Source: Bacteroidales bacterium
Lineage (GTDB): Bacteria; Bacteroidota; Bacteroidia; Bacteroidales; UBA1715
Assembly: GCA_016714605.1 (NCBI GenBank)
Contig: JADKDL010000005.1
Span: 124,001-188,000, forward strand
Reading direction: 5' to 3'
DNA: 64,000 nucleotides
The position numbers and the translations under genes are program-made. Below are positions 43,768 to 51,718 of this stretch, one piece after another. How positions within the stretch are numbered: the stretch's first letter is position 1; each line of letters starts with the position of its first letter. Under the pieces are notes generated by a model. The model did no database searches and had not been told where the DNA came from. It saw only the letters and a list, made by a program, of their open reading frames with translations.

Positions 43768-44658
43768 ATGAATAAATTATTTAATTTGCTTATAATAAGC
43801 GTTGTATTATTACAGTCATGCCAACTTCCTGATGTAATAAGAGGTAATGGAAATGAAGTTAGCGAAATGAGAGCAATAGCAAAAGTAGACCGAGTTGAAT
43901 TGCAAATAAACGCAGAAGTATATATTACTAACGAGCATAGCGACTCTGTAAAACTAAGAGCAGAAAGTAATATTTTAAATGAAATTGTTCTTGAAAATAA
44001 TGGTGGAAAACTTGTAATAAAACAAAAAGTTGGTTCTATTTTAAAAGAGAATGAACCAATTAGAATATATATAGGTACAAGTTCGCTATCTGCTATGGAA
44101 GTTAGTGGTTCAGGTTATATGGAATGCGATACTATTTATGTTGACGATAATTCTGAAATAACAGTAAGTGGTTCTGGCAAAATTAAGACAAAGCAAGTAT
44201 ATGGCTCAAATCTTAGAGCAGAAATAAGAGGATCTGGTGAACTTTCTATTGATTCTATTGATGTAATAAAATTCACTACAGATGTTTCGGGGAGTGGGAA
44301 GATTAATGCAAAATATGCAAATTGTGCGGAATCAAGATTAGAGATAAGTGGTTCGGGAAAAACGACTTTGAACGTTTTTTGTAATCAAATAAAAACTACT
44401 ATTTCAGGTTCGGGCGATGTGAATTTGAATGGTAGCGCAGGAATATCAGAAATAAATATCTCAGGTTCAGGAAAATATAATGCTTATAACTGTTATTCAG
44501 ATACATGTTACGCAACAATTTCTGGCTCCGGAGATGTTATGGTTGATGTATCTTCCCTGCTCGATGTTTCTATAAGTGCAAGTGGATCTGTGATTTACGA
44601 AGGTAATCCGGAACTCAATTATAAAATATCTGGATCAGGAAACGTTTCAAAAAGATAA
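43768..44658 (+). CDS. GIN-domain (DUF2807) beta-solenoid lipoprotein
   Basis: 296 residues with a lipoprotein signal (ISVVLLQSCQ). The body is a DUF2807 GIN domain, with ten evenly spaced (V/I)SGSG-type turns (for example VSGSGYMECDT, VSGSGKIKTK, ISGSGKTTLN, ISGSGDVNLN); one copy reads ISASG. This pattern forms a right-handed solenoid described as a putative autotransporter adhesin head. It sits next to a related solenoid protein and two barrels in one operon. The biological role is not established. Confidence 0.9.
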   Translation: MNKLFNLLIISVVLLQSCQLPDVIRGNGNEVSEMRAIAKVDRVELQINAEVYITNEHSDSVKLRAESNILNEIVLENNGGKLVIKQKVGSILKENEPIRIYIGTSSLSAMEVSGSGYMECDTIYVDDNSEITVSGSGKIKTKQVYGSNLRAEIRGSGELSIDSIDVIKFTTDVSGSGKINAKYANCAESRLEISGSGKTTLNVFCNQIKTTISGSGDVNLNGSAGISEINISGSGKYNAYNCYSDTCYATISGSGDVMVDVSSLLDVSISASGSVIYEGNPELNYKISGSGNVSKR

Positions 44659-44694
44659 TTTAATATTAATTAATAAGTCAAAAATATTGTAAAA

Positions 44695-45354
44695 ATGGAA
44701 AATATTTTAAAATCGTTGCTTTTAGCATTTGTTTTTATTATAGCTTGTAGTATAACTGTAAGTGCTCAGAATGCGGAAGATAGTAGTAATCTTAAAAAGA
44801 AAGACAGCAGAGAAATTAAAACTTTGTTTGGAAATAAAGGTTCTAAGGGTTTTATGATAAGTTTAGATCTGAATATTGATTTAGAGCCATTTGAAAAGCA
44901 AGAGTCAATAGAAATAGGAGGAAAAATGGGAGGAATAGTAGGACATAATTTTGCTATGGGAACCCAAGCCCTTGTATTAATCGGAAAACAGATGAATTAC
45001 ACCGATCCATATAATTTAGGTAAAACTGTTATTGATTTAAATGGAGCTTCAGTAGGTATGTTTATGCAACCTATAATACTTTCAAAATTTCCTGTACATT
45101 TTTCAATTCCATTATTTATTGGTGCCGGCGCTGCATTAGTAACCGATGATTATGGTAACAGTGACTTTGATGGTGATATTTTCTTAGTTCTTAGACCTGG
45201 GTTTGAGATAGAGTTTAATGTTGTAAAATTTATGAGATTAAGTGTTGGGGTTCATTACAAATATTTGTATGGAATGAATAGTATTAAAGGATTAGATAAT
45301 AAATCACTCAACGGACTTACCGGTGGTGTTTCTTTAATTTTAGGAAAATTCTAA
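44695..45354 (+). CDS. Outer-membrane beta-barrel protein
   Basis: 219 residues with a signal peptide (SLLLAFVFIIACSITVSAQ), an acidic linker with DTREIKTLF-like sequence (SREIKTLFGNKGSKGFMISLD), and amphipathic strands up to the final GLTGGVSLILGKF. It is homologous in layout to the next gene (DIQTLIKIKPDTHKGFYASVG...GVVGGVNLKIGLF), so the two are tandem paralogues. Both resemble small porin-like proteins seen at the end of GIN-domain operons. Confidence 0.82.
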   Translation: MENILKSLLLAFVFIIACSITVSAQNAEDSSNLKKKDSREIKTLFGNKGSKGFMISLDLNIDLEPFEKQESIEIGGKMGGIVGHNFAMGTQALVLIGKQMNYTDPYNLGKTVIDLNGASVGMFMQPIILSKFPVHFSIPLFIGAGAALVTDDYGNSDFDGDIFLVLRPGFEIEFNVVKFMRLSVGVHYKYLYGMNSIKGLDNKSLNGLTGGVSLILGKF

Positions 45355-45555
45355 ATATTTCACAAAAAACTCTTAAGTTTTTGATAGACTGCACAATAAA
45401 ATCTACATTTTGAAGTTTTTATGAGAGAGTCATCAGTTTAGAAATCCAATATATTTTTAAATTCACAGAAGTGTGATAAAACATTTTTTTATTAATAGTC
45501 AGAACTCATTTTTTGATTAAATGGGTTTGTTATGTATCATTTAAAAATAAATAGT

Positions 45556-46230
45556 ATGAGAGTTAAAATAATTTTTGCATTTGCTTTATTGTTTACATTT
45601 TCAACAATGACAATAATTGCACAAGAGAGTGATAGTAGTTCTACTCCAAGTAGAACTGAGACTGACGACATTCAGACATTGATAAAGATTAAACCCGATA
45701 CACATAAAGGATTTTATGCAAGTGTTGGTGTTTCAATGGGCTATATGAATGGAAATGAGTATTATGAGCGAAGTTTTAATCCTGGCATTATTGTAAATAG
45801 AAAGTTTGCTTTAGGATTTGAAGTGAGTAATTTTGCAGCAAATATTGATGTTTTTGCCAAAGATGATTCATTTGAATTTAACTCAGATTTTGATGGTCGT
45901 TCCGGAGGTTTGTTTTTTGCACCAATCTTTTTCTCTACAAAAGTGGTTCATTTTAGTTTTCCAATAACTCTAGGTGTTGGAGAATTAAATGGATACGCAT
46001 ATAGAACAGATGCATGGGGCGAAACTTTCTTATTAGCTTCTGATGATGATTATTATGCATATATAAGACCTGGAGTAGAGGTAGAAATTAATTTAAGGAA
46101 AAGAGTTCGATTAGGTTTAAATGCACGTTATCAGCACGCAATTGGGGTTAATTTTGATGATATTTATGATTTAAAAAATCCTTTAAATGGTGTAGTTGGA
46201 GGTGTGAATTTGAAGATTGGACTTTTCTAG
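45556..46230 (+). CDS. Outer-membrane beta-barrel protein (paralogue of the previous gene)
   Basis: I choose the ATG at 45556 because it begins MRVKIIFAFALLFTFSTMTIIAQ, a normal signal peptide; an ATG 24 bases upstream adds an unneeded segment. The mature part has a DDIQTLIKIKPD linker and strands FYASVGVSMGYMNG, VHFSFPITLGVGEL, ETFLLAS, YIRPGVEVEINLRKRVRLGLNARY. It ends in Phe like many barrels. A 201-base gap with no gene separates it from its paralogue, so it may have its own promoter. A bidirectional terminator follows. Confidence 0.82.
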   Translation: MRVKIIFAFALLFTFSTMTIIAQESDSSSTPSRTETDDIQTLIKIKPDTHKGFYASVGVSMGYMNGNEYYERSFNPGIIVNRKFALGFEVSNFAANIDVFAKDDSFEFNSDFDGRSGGLFFAPIFFSTKVVHFSFPITLGVGELNGYAYRTDAWGETFLLASDDDYYAYIRPGVEVEINLRKRVRLGLNARYQHAIGVNFDDIYDLKNPLNGVVGGVNLKIGLF

Positions 46231-46244
46231 CTTTCTATATAAAT

Positions 46245-46279
46245 AAAAAAAGCTGCATCAAATCGATGCAGCTTTTTTT
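46245..46279. terminator. Bidirectional terminator between the barrel operon and the synthase gene
   Basis: GCTGCATC (46252-46259) pairs with GATGCAGC (46265-46272) around a 5-base loop, with seven As before and seven Ts after. It serves both convergent units. Confidence 0.93.
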
Positions 46280-46300
46280 GTTTTATGATATTTCCGTTTA

Positions 46301-49300
46301 TTAAATATTTGGAATTGTTTTGAGTGTTACATTTCTCATTGCAATGATTGCTTTACCTTCCCAATCTCTCACGGTTATATGTAACAGTGCTTCTTCTTTT
46401 TCTTGTTTGATTGCTTCGCAAATTACAACCGCATCTCTAAGAGTAGTAGGATTGTAGATGTGAATTTCTCCAAACTCATAAGGTATAGCCATTACATGTA
46501 AATCTAAAATTCCCCATGCCGCAGCTACTTGAATAGCCATATCTGCAACAATCGGATTCATTTTACATTTTCCTTGCAATGCAAACATTTTTACAGCATC
46601 ATCGGTAAGGTAAATGTGACCATAAAAGAGATTTTTATCTTTCAATACAGCTTTTGCACCTCTAAAGATTGGTCCTGATTTTAATACATGAGAGAAATGA
46701 GCATCTAGTTTTTCGTAAAAAGCATTTCCAACTTTTTTGCCTTCTTCTAACAATTGTTTTTTAATCTTGTCGCTTAAAGTAGGTAGTTTAGATTCTTCAA
46801 ACTTATCTATCTTTTTTAAATTGCATCCTGAAAATGAAAGATTTACAAGTGCTTTTGCTTCAAGATTAGGTCTATCTTTAGGTACTATAAGTAGAGAATC
46901 TTCATTTCTAACTATTTCTACTTGAAGCGATTCGTTTTTCACCTGTAGAGGTCTTCTAAAGCGTACATCGGTAACCGATAAGTCTGAATCTTTTAGAGAT
47001 TCCATTAGAATTTCTGTTACGAAAGTACCCGGTACAACAGGAGTGAATTGAACAAGATGTTGATTTACATAAATATCTTCAGCTTGTGTAAAAAACACTT
47101 CATTTTCACCTGTTAGCAAATATTCTTTAGGGCGAGATGCTACAGTAAAATTATTTAACTGTCTATTTGAAGCAAATTCTGCACCTTGGTTGAATGCTGC
47201 TAATCGAGGTAAGTTTGTATTAAAAATTGCCTGATCGTAAAGATTTACTCCAGTCTCTACATTTACCGGATTTAAACCCATCTCTGCAAAACGTTTTGTT
47301 TCTGCTTCAGTTGCCATTCCGGTACCTACCCACGCTGTCCATTCTACAGTATTAGCCAATACATTTTTATATTGCTGCCCTATAGCACTTACTGCACATG
47401 CGAGAACGTCATTTGCCAAAGCATAATCTGTTTGTCCCATATTACCAAACAATCCGGCTATCGATCCAAATGCAGAAAGCAATTTAATATCGGAAAAATC
47501 AAGAACCTCAAGCATTACAAATAGAGGATTGAGTTTCGTTTCAATAGTTCTTGAAATTGCTTCAGGTGCAAGTTCTTCAAATAATTTTGATTTTTGAACT
47601 CCAGCTCCGTGCACAATACCTCTTATTTTTTCAGTTTTCTGAACTTTTTCAATAAGCGATTTAAGTGCTTTTGGATCTACCACATCGCATTTTTCATACA
47701 TAACCTCTACACCTGCTGCTGCAAGTCTTTTAAGGTTGTGATTTACTTCCCATTGCGATTTACAGTTTCCGCTATGTCTTTTAGCATCGCCCAGATTCAT
47801 AACTTTAGTTTTTACCAAAGAAATTTCTAGTTCGTGCATTAGTTTATCAATTTCAGAAGCATCAGCGTTTAACCAAAGTTCATCGCCTTTTGCTGGTTCT
47901 GTTCTTCCTGTTAAAAGCAGTTTACATTTAGTTTTTTCGGCCAATCTATAAACACATTCAAATACAATTCCTCTTGCACCTCCAGTTACTAGAACCAGAT
48001 CGTTTTTTTCTAAAGGAGCTGTTTCATTGTTTTTTGGTTTTGTGATGGTAGAAATTGTAGGATACACCCATTCGTTATTGATAATTCCAATTTCTATTGT
48101 AGAAAATGATAATTTCAATGTGCGTTCTATAATTTCTTGCCAAGCAACAGTTCCAGCGTCTACGATTAAAAACGAACAGTTAGTTAATTCATAATGAAGA
48201 CTTCTAATAAAACCTGCTGGAAAACTTCCTTGCAATTTGAATGAATCTTTTCCTGCACCAAAAGCACCATCTTGCGATATTGGACAAATAATACGTTTTC
48301 CGCTAACTTTTAAAACAGGTACCATTTTTCTAAAAATTGAAAACATGGTATGAGATTGTTCAAGTATTTGTTTGCCTAATTCAATTCCTTTTTTAGTAGA
48401 TTTGAAAAGCACATCATTACAGAGAATGTAGATTGTATCGGCCGATGTTAATTTTTCTTTTATTGAAGAATCGTCTGCCTCAAGTAGCGATTTTACTGTA
48501 ATTATAGTATTTGCAACTTCATGTTTATTAAAGAATGTCTCCCACGATTTTATATCCTTATCGCTGTTTACAATTGCAAATACATTTTTACAATCAAATG
48601 CTTTTATTTGCTCCTTACTTACAGAGCTAATTCCCGAATAAAACAACTCATTTATTGGAGATTGTTTAGGATTAGCTGCTGATGTCACAGTATTTGCTAC
48701 ATTCTGATTAGAATTAGAATCATTATTTCCTGATGCTAATTTATACAATTCAGTAGCAAGTTGCAGTAAAGTTGCTATTTTTTGAGGTTTTTGCGATTCA
48801 TCTAATTTATTTTCTTTAATCAGACTAAACCAAATTTCAGCACGTTGTACCGAATCTATTCCCAAATCGGCTTCTAGATCTAGATTTTCATCAAGCATTT
48901 CTTCAGGATAGCCTGTTGATGATGCTAATTTTGAACGTCCTTTTTCAATCCAAATTTTCAAATCAGCAGCAGACGGAGCAGAATTATCCGCATTTACATT
49001 TACAGAAACGGTTTCAGAAGCAGTATTTGATTGAATATTTTCTCCTGTTGCTATTTTTGCAAGTTCAGTAGCCAATTGGGTGATTGTAGCTATCTTTTGT
49101 GGACGAACCGTCTCATCTAGTCCATTTTCTTTTATGAGACTAAACCAAATTTCAGCTCTTTGTACAGAATCAATACCCAAATCAGCTTCCAAATCTAGGT
49201 TTTCACCTAACATATCTTCCGGATATCCGGTTGATACTGAAAGTTTTTTTCTAGCTTTTTCTATCCAAATCTTAAGATCAGAAGTATTAACTACAATATT

Positions 49301-49948
49301 TGAGGTATCAGTCTGAGAAACTACTGATTGAGTAGTACTTGTAGTTGTAGTTGTCGAAGTGTCGCCGGCTAGCATTGCCAACTCAGAAGCTAACTGATAA
49401 AGTGTAGCAATTTTCTGAGGTCGAGCAGTTTCATCTAAACCAAACTCTTTTATAAAACTAAACCAAATTTCAGCTCTCTGAACAGAATCTATTCCTAAAT
49501 CTGCCTCTAAATCTAGATTTTCATCAAGCATTTCTTCAGGATATCCGGTTGATTCAGCTAATTTCTTTCTTCCTCTTTCAATCCACACATCTAATTTTAC
49601 CGATGATGGTTGAGCATTTGAGGATGCTGTAATAACTGTTTGAGCCGTTTCAACTGTTTCTTCACCACTTGTACCAGTCGCTATTTTAGCTAGTTCTGTT
49701 GCTAACTGGGTAATAGTAGATATTTTTTGTGGACGAATTGTTTCATCGAGTCCATTTTCTTTTATGAGACTAAACCAAATTTCAGCTCTTTGTACAGAAT
49801 CTATACCCAAATCGGCTTCTAAATCTAAATTTTCATCGAGCATTTCTTCAGGATATCCTGTTGATGCAGATAATTTATTTTTTAGCTTTAATAATCCATA
49901 CATTAATATCTTTTTGAGATACTTGCGCCGATACTGTTTTTGCAACAA
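46301..49948 (-). CDS. PfaA-like polyketide/fatty-acid synthase, C-terminal part: four ACPs, KR, DH
   Basis: Real sequence starts near residue 24 of this frame; before that it is out of frame. Four near-identical acyl-carrier domains carry the phosphopantetheine Ser in LGIDSVQRAE at about residues 51, 155, 261 and 366, separated by Ser/Thr/Ala linkers. A ketoreductase follows with the NADPH site LVTGGARGIVFE (about 653) and active-site Ser and Tyr (SAFGSIAG, TDYALAND at 829 and 842). The last ~300 residues form a hot-dog dehydratase-like region (VNQHLVQFTPVVPGTF). No enoyl reductase is present. It is the 3' part of one gene with the two upstream pieces; one extra base in the run of six Ts at 49878-49883 breaks the frame inside the first ACP. 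Confidence 0.9.
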   Translation of the reverse strand: MLQKQYRRKYLKKILMYGLLKLKNKLSASTGYPEEMLDENLDLEADLGIDSVQRAEIWFSLIKENGLDETIRPQKISTITQLATELAKIATGTSGEETVETAQTVITASSNAQPSSVKLDVWIERGRKKLAESTGYPEEMLDENLDLEADLGIDSVQRAEIWFSFIKEFGLDETARPQKIATLYQLASELAMLAGDTSTTTTTSTTQSVVSQTDTSNIVVNTSDLKIWIEKARKKLSVSTGYPEDMLGENLDLEADLGIDSVQRAEIWFSLIKENGLDETVRPQKIATITQLATELAKIATGENIQSNTASETVSVNVNADNSAPSAADLKIWIEKGRSKLASSTGYPEEMLDENLDLEADLGIDSVQRAEIWFSLIKENKLDESQKPQKIATLLQLATELYKLASGNNDSNSNQNVANTVTSAANPKQSPINELFYSGISSVSKEQIKAFDCKNVFAIVNSDKDIKSWETFFNKHEVANTIITVKSLLEADDSSIKEKLTSADTIYILCNDVLFKSTKKGIELGKQILEQSHTMFSIFRKMVPVLKVSGKRIICPISQDGAFGAGKDSFKLQGSFPAGFIRSLHYELTNCSFLIVDAGTVAWQEIIERTLKLSFSTIEIGIINNEWVYPTISTITKPKNNETAPLEKNDLVLVTGGARGIVFECVYRLAEKTKCKLLLTGRTEPAKGDELWLNADASEIDKLMHELEISLVKTKVMNLGDAKRHSGNCKSQWEVNHNLKRLAAAGVEVMYEKCDVVDPKALKSLIEKVQKTEKIRGIVHGAGVQKSKLFEELAPEAISRTIETKLNPLFVMLEVLDFSDIKLLSAFGSIAGLFGNMGQTDYALANDVLACAVSAIGQQYKNVLANTVEWTAWVGTGMATEAETKRFAEMGLNPVNVETGVNLYDQAIFNTNLPRLAAFNQGAEFASNRQLNNFTVASRPKEYLLTGENEVFFTQAEDIYVNQHLVQFTPVVPGTFVTEILMESLKDSDLSVTDVRFRRPLQVKNESLQVEIVRNEDSLLIVPKDRPNLEAKALVNLSFSGCNLKKIDKFEESKLPTLSDKIKKQLLEEGKKVGNAFYEKLDAHFSHVLKSGPIFRGAKAVLKDKNLFYGHIYLTDDAVKMFALQGKCKMNPIVADMAIQVAAAWGILDLHVMAIPYEFGEIHIYNPTTLRDAVVICEAIKQEKEEALLHITVRDWEGKAIIAMRNVTLKTIPNI

Positions 49949-51713
49949 CTACAGATGCTGTTTTTGTAATAGGAGCTGTAACAGTCTTTGCCTGATTCTG
50001 TTCAATAGGAAGTGAAGTCGGTAATGCTTTAGAAGCAAAACCATGACCGCTTTTTCCTTCAAATCTACGTTTAGCTTCGTCTAACAAAGCTATTATTGCA
50101 GGTTCGTTTTCTTGTAAATATTGTAAAAATGAACTATCTACAAAAGACGCTTTTTCAGAATTTGCAACTGCTATTTTACCTATAGATATTAAGTAAGCTT
50201 TAGCTCTTCTGAATGTTTCTTGATCTCCAATTTTAGGATGAAGAGTAGGAATTGCATTTATGTTTTTGCCGCTTAGTGTAGCTTCAACCATTTTAGACAA
50301 TGCCCATTTTGGTCCAACTTCTAAAAACTGTCTTACACCATCATGGTATAATTGATTTATTTCTCTCGGCATGTTAAGCTGAGTAACAAGCTGATTAGAT
50401 AGTATTTCTGCCAGTTCTTTCTTGTCTTTGTAAGCTATGTATTTTCCAGTAATTGTAGAAAGTAAAGGTACAGATGGTTGCTTACATTCTAATTTTTCGA
50501 GAGCTTCTCTAAAAGGTTTTACAGCATCTGCCATAAATTTTGAATGGAATGCCGATGCAATTTGAAGCATCTTAGCTTCAACACCAAAAGTTTCTGCTGT
50601 TTTGTTTATTGCTATAATAGCCTGCTCTTTTCCTGCAATAATATATTGTCCGGGAGCATGAATGTTAGAAAGTACTACATCATCGCCACCAAGATTTAGG
50701 AAAATCTTCATTTGATCTTCGGTGCAAGCAACGCTGAGCATTTTAAGGTTTTGTCCAGAATTTGCAATAAGGTTAGACGCATCAATTCTAGCTTTTACAA
50801 CCTTAAAGGCAGTTTCCATATCCCAAACACCTTGTGCTGCAAGAGCAGAAATTTCGCCAAAACTATGACCAAGCATAACATCGGCTTTTAAGCCCATTTC
50901 TGTAAGAACTCTATAAAGAGCCAACTCAATTGCAAAAGCAGAAATCTGAGCACCCTCAATTGACGAGAGCTTGTTTTGAGCCTCTGTATCGTTTGTGGTG
51001 TAATATAATAATTGCTTTAAATCAAAATGAGCAATTTCTCTTGATAATTTATCTACTTCATCAATAACATTTTTAAATGTAGTATTGGTGTCGTATAGAT
51101 GTTTACCCATTGAAACATAATGAGTTCCTTGTCCTGGAAAGCAGAATGCAAATTTCCCATTATCAGAATTAAAACCTTCATTAAGGAATATACCTTGCGA
51201 TTCTAATGGCTTTAACGACATAGATTTTGACAAGAAACTTAAAGAACTTTCTAGTTTTTTCTTCAATGTTTCTTTACTGTCGAAAGATACTGTAAAACAA
51301 AGTTTTGAATTAGAATTTACTTTAGCATTACCAGAAGCAAGATACTGTTCAATATTATTTTTGAGTTCGTCTTTAGAATTAGCAGTAGCAACAAATACAT
51401 CATCAACCGTTTGAATATTAGCTGTTGAAGCAATTTTTGAACTTGGTTTTGAATCGTTTTCTGGTCTAGTAATTACGACACAGTAATTTGCTCCGCCCAA
51501 ACCAAGTGAAGTTACAGCACCTGCATCAAAACGATCTTCAAGAGTGGAATTTCCCATTTGAGGACGAGCTTTATCAAGCACACCTTCTATTTCAGGACGA
51601 TATTTTTTTAAGTTTCTTATGCCAGGAACTTTTCTGTTTTTTAAGGAAAGAATTACACTGAGCATACCAGCAACTCCAGAGCCACCAAAAATATGTCCAA
51701 CGTGAGATTTCAC
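49875..51713 (-). CDS. PfaA-like synthase, middle part: end of second KS and acyltransferase
   Basis: The piece opens with KSHVGHIFGGSGVAGML, which holds the last catalytic His of the second ketosynthase. A linker follows, then an acyltransferase with FCFPGQGTHYVSMG, the nucleophile Ser in GHSFGEISA (residue 284) and the His in SAFHSKFM (residue 390). It ends in a Pro/Ala-poor linker and the first helix of the first carrier domain (DINVWIIKAK), where the frame breaks. The acyltransferase would load malonyl units onto the ACPs. There is no natural start codon at its 5' end: the sequence continues directly from the upstream piece. Confidence 0.9.
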   Translation of the reverse strand: MKSHVGHIFGGSGVAGMLSVILSLKNRKVPGIRNLKKYRPEIEGVLDKARPQMGNSTLEDRFDAGAVTSLGLGGANYCVVITRPENDSKPSSKIASTANIQTVDDVFVATANSKDELKNNIEQYLASGNAKVNSNSKLCFTVSFDSKETLKKKLESSLSFLSKSMSLKPLESQGIFLNEGFNSDNGKFAFCFPGQGTHYVSMGKHLYDTNTTFKNVIDEVDKLSREIAHFDLKQLLYYTTNDTEAQNKLSSIEGAQISAFAIELALYRVLTEMGLKADVMLGHSFGEISALAAQGVWDMETAFKVVKARIDASNLIANSGQNLKMLSVACTEDQMKIFLNLGGDDVVLSNIHAPGQYIIAGKEQAIIAINKTAETFGVEAKMLQIASAFHSKFMADAVKPFREALEKLECKQPSVPLLSTITGKYIAYKDKKELAEILSNQLVTQLNMPREINQLYHDGVRQFLEVGPKWALSKMVEATLSGKNINAIPTLHPKIGDQETFRRAKAYLISIGKIAVANSEKASFVDSSFLQYLQENEPAIIALLDEAKRRFEGKSGHGFASKALPTSLPIEQNQAKTVTAPITKTASVVVAKTVSAQVSQKDINVWIIKAKK

Positions 51714-51718
51714 AGCCG

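Noticed and set aside
49875..49890. Programmed ribosomal frameshift in the synthase
   Set aside because: An A-run in the coding strand could allow slippage, but the window has many similar indels in unrelated genes, including yidC, and no stimulatory structure was noticed. Sequence error is simpler.
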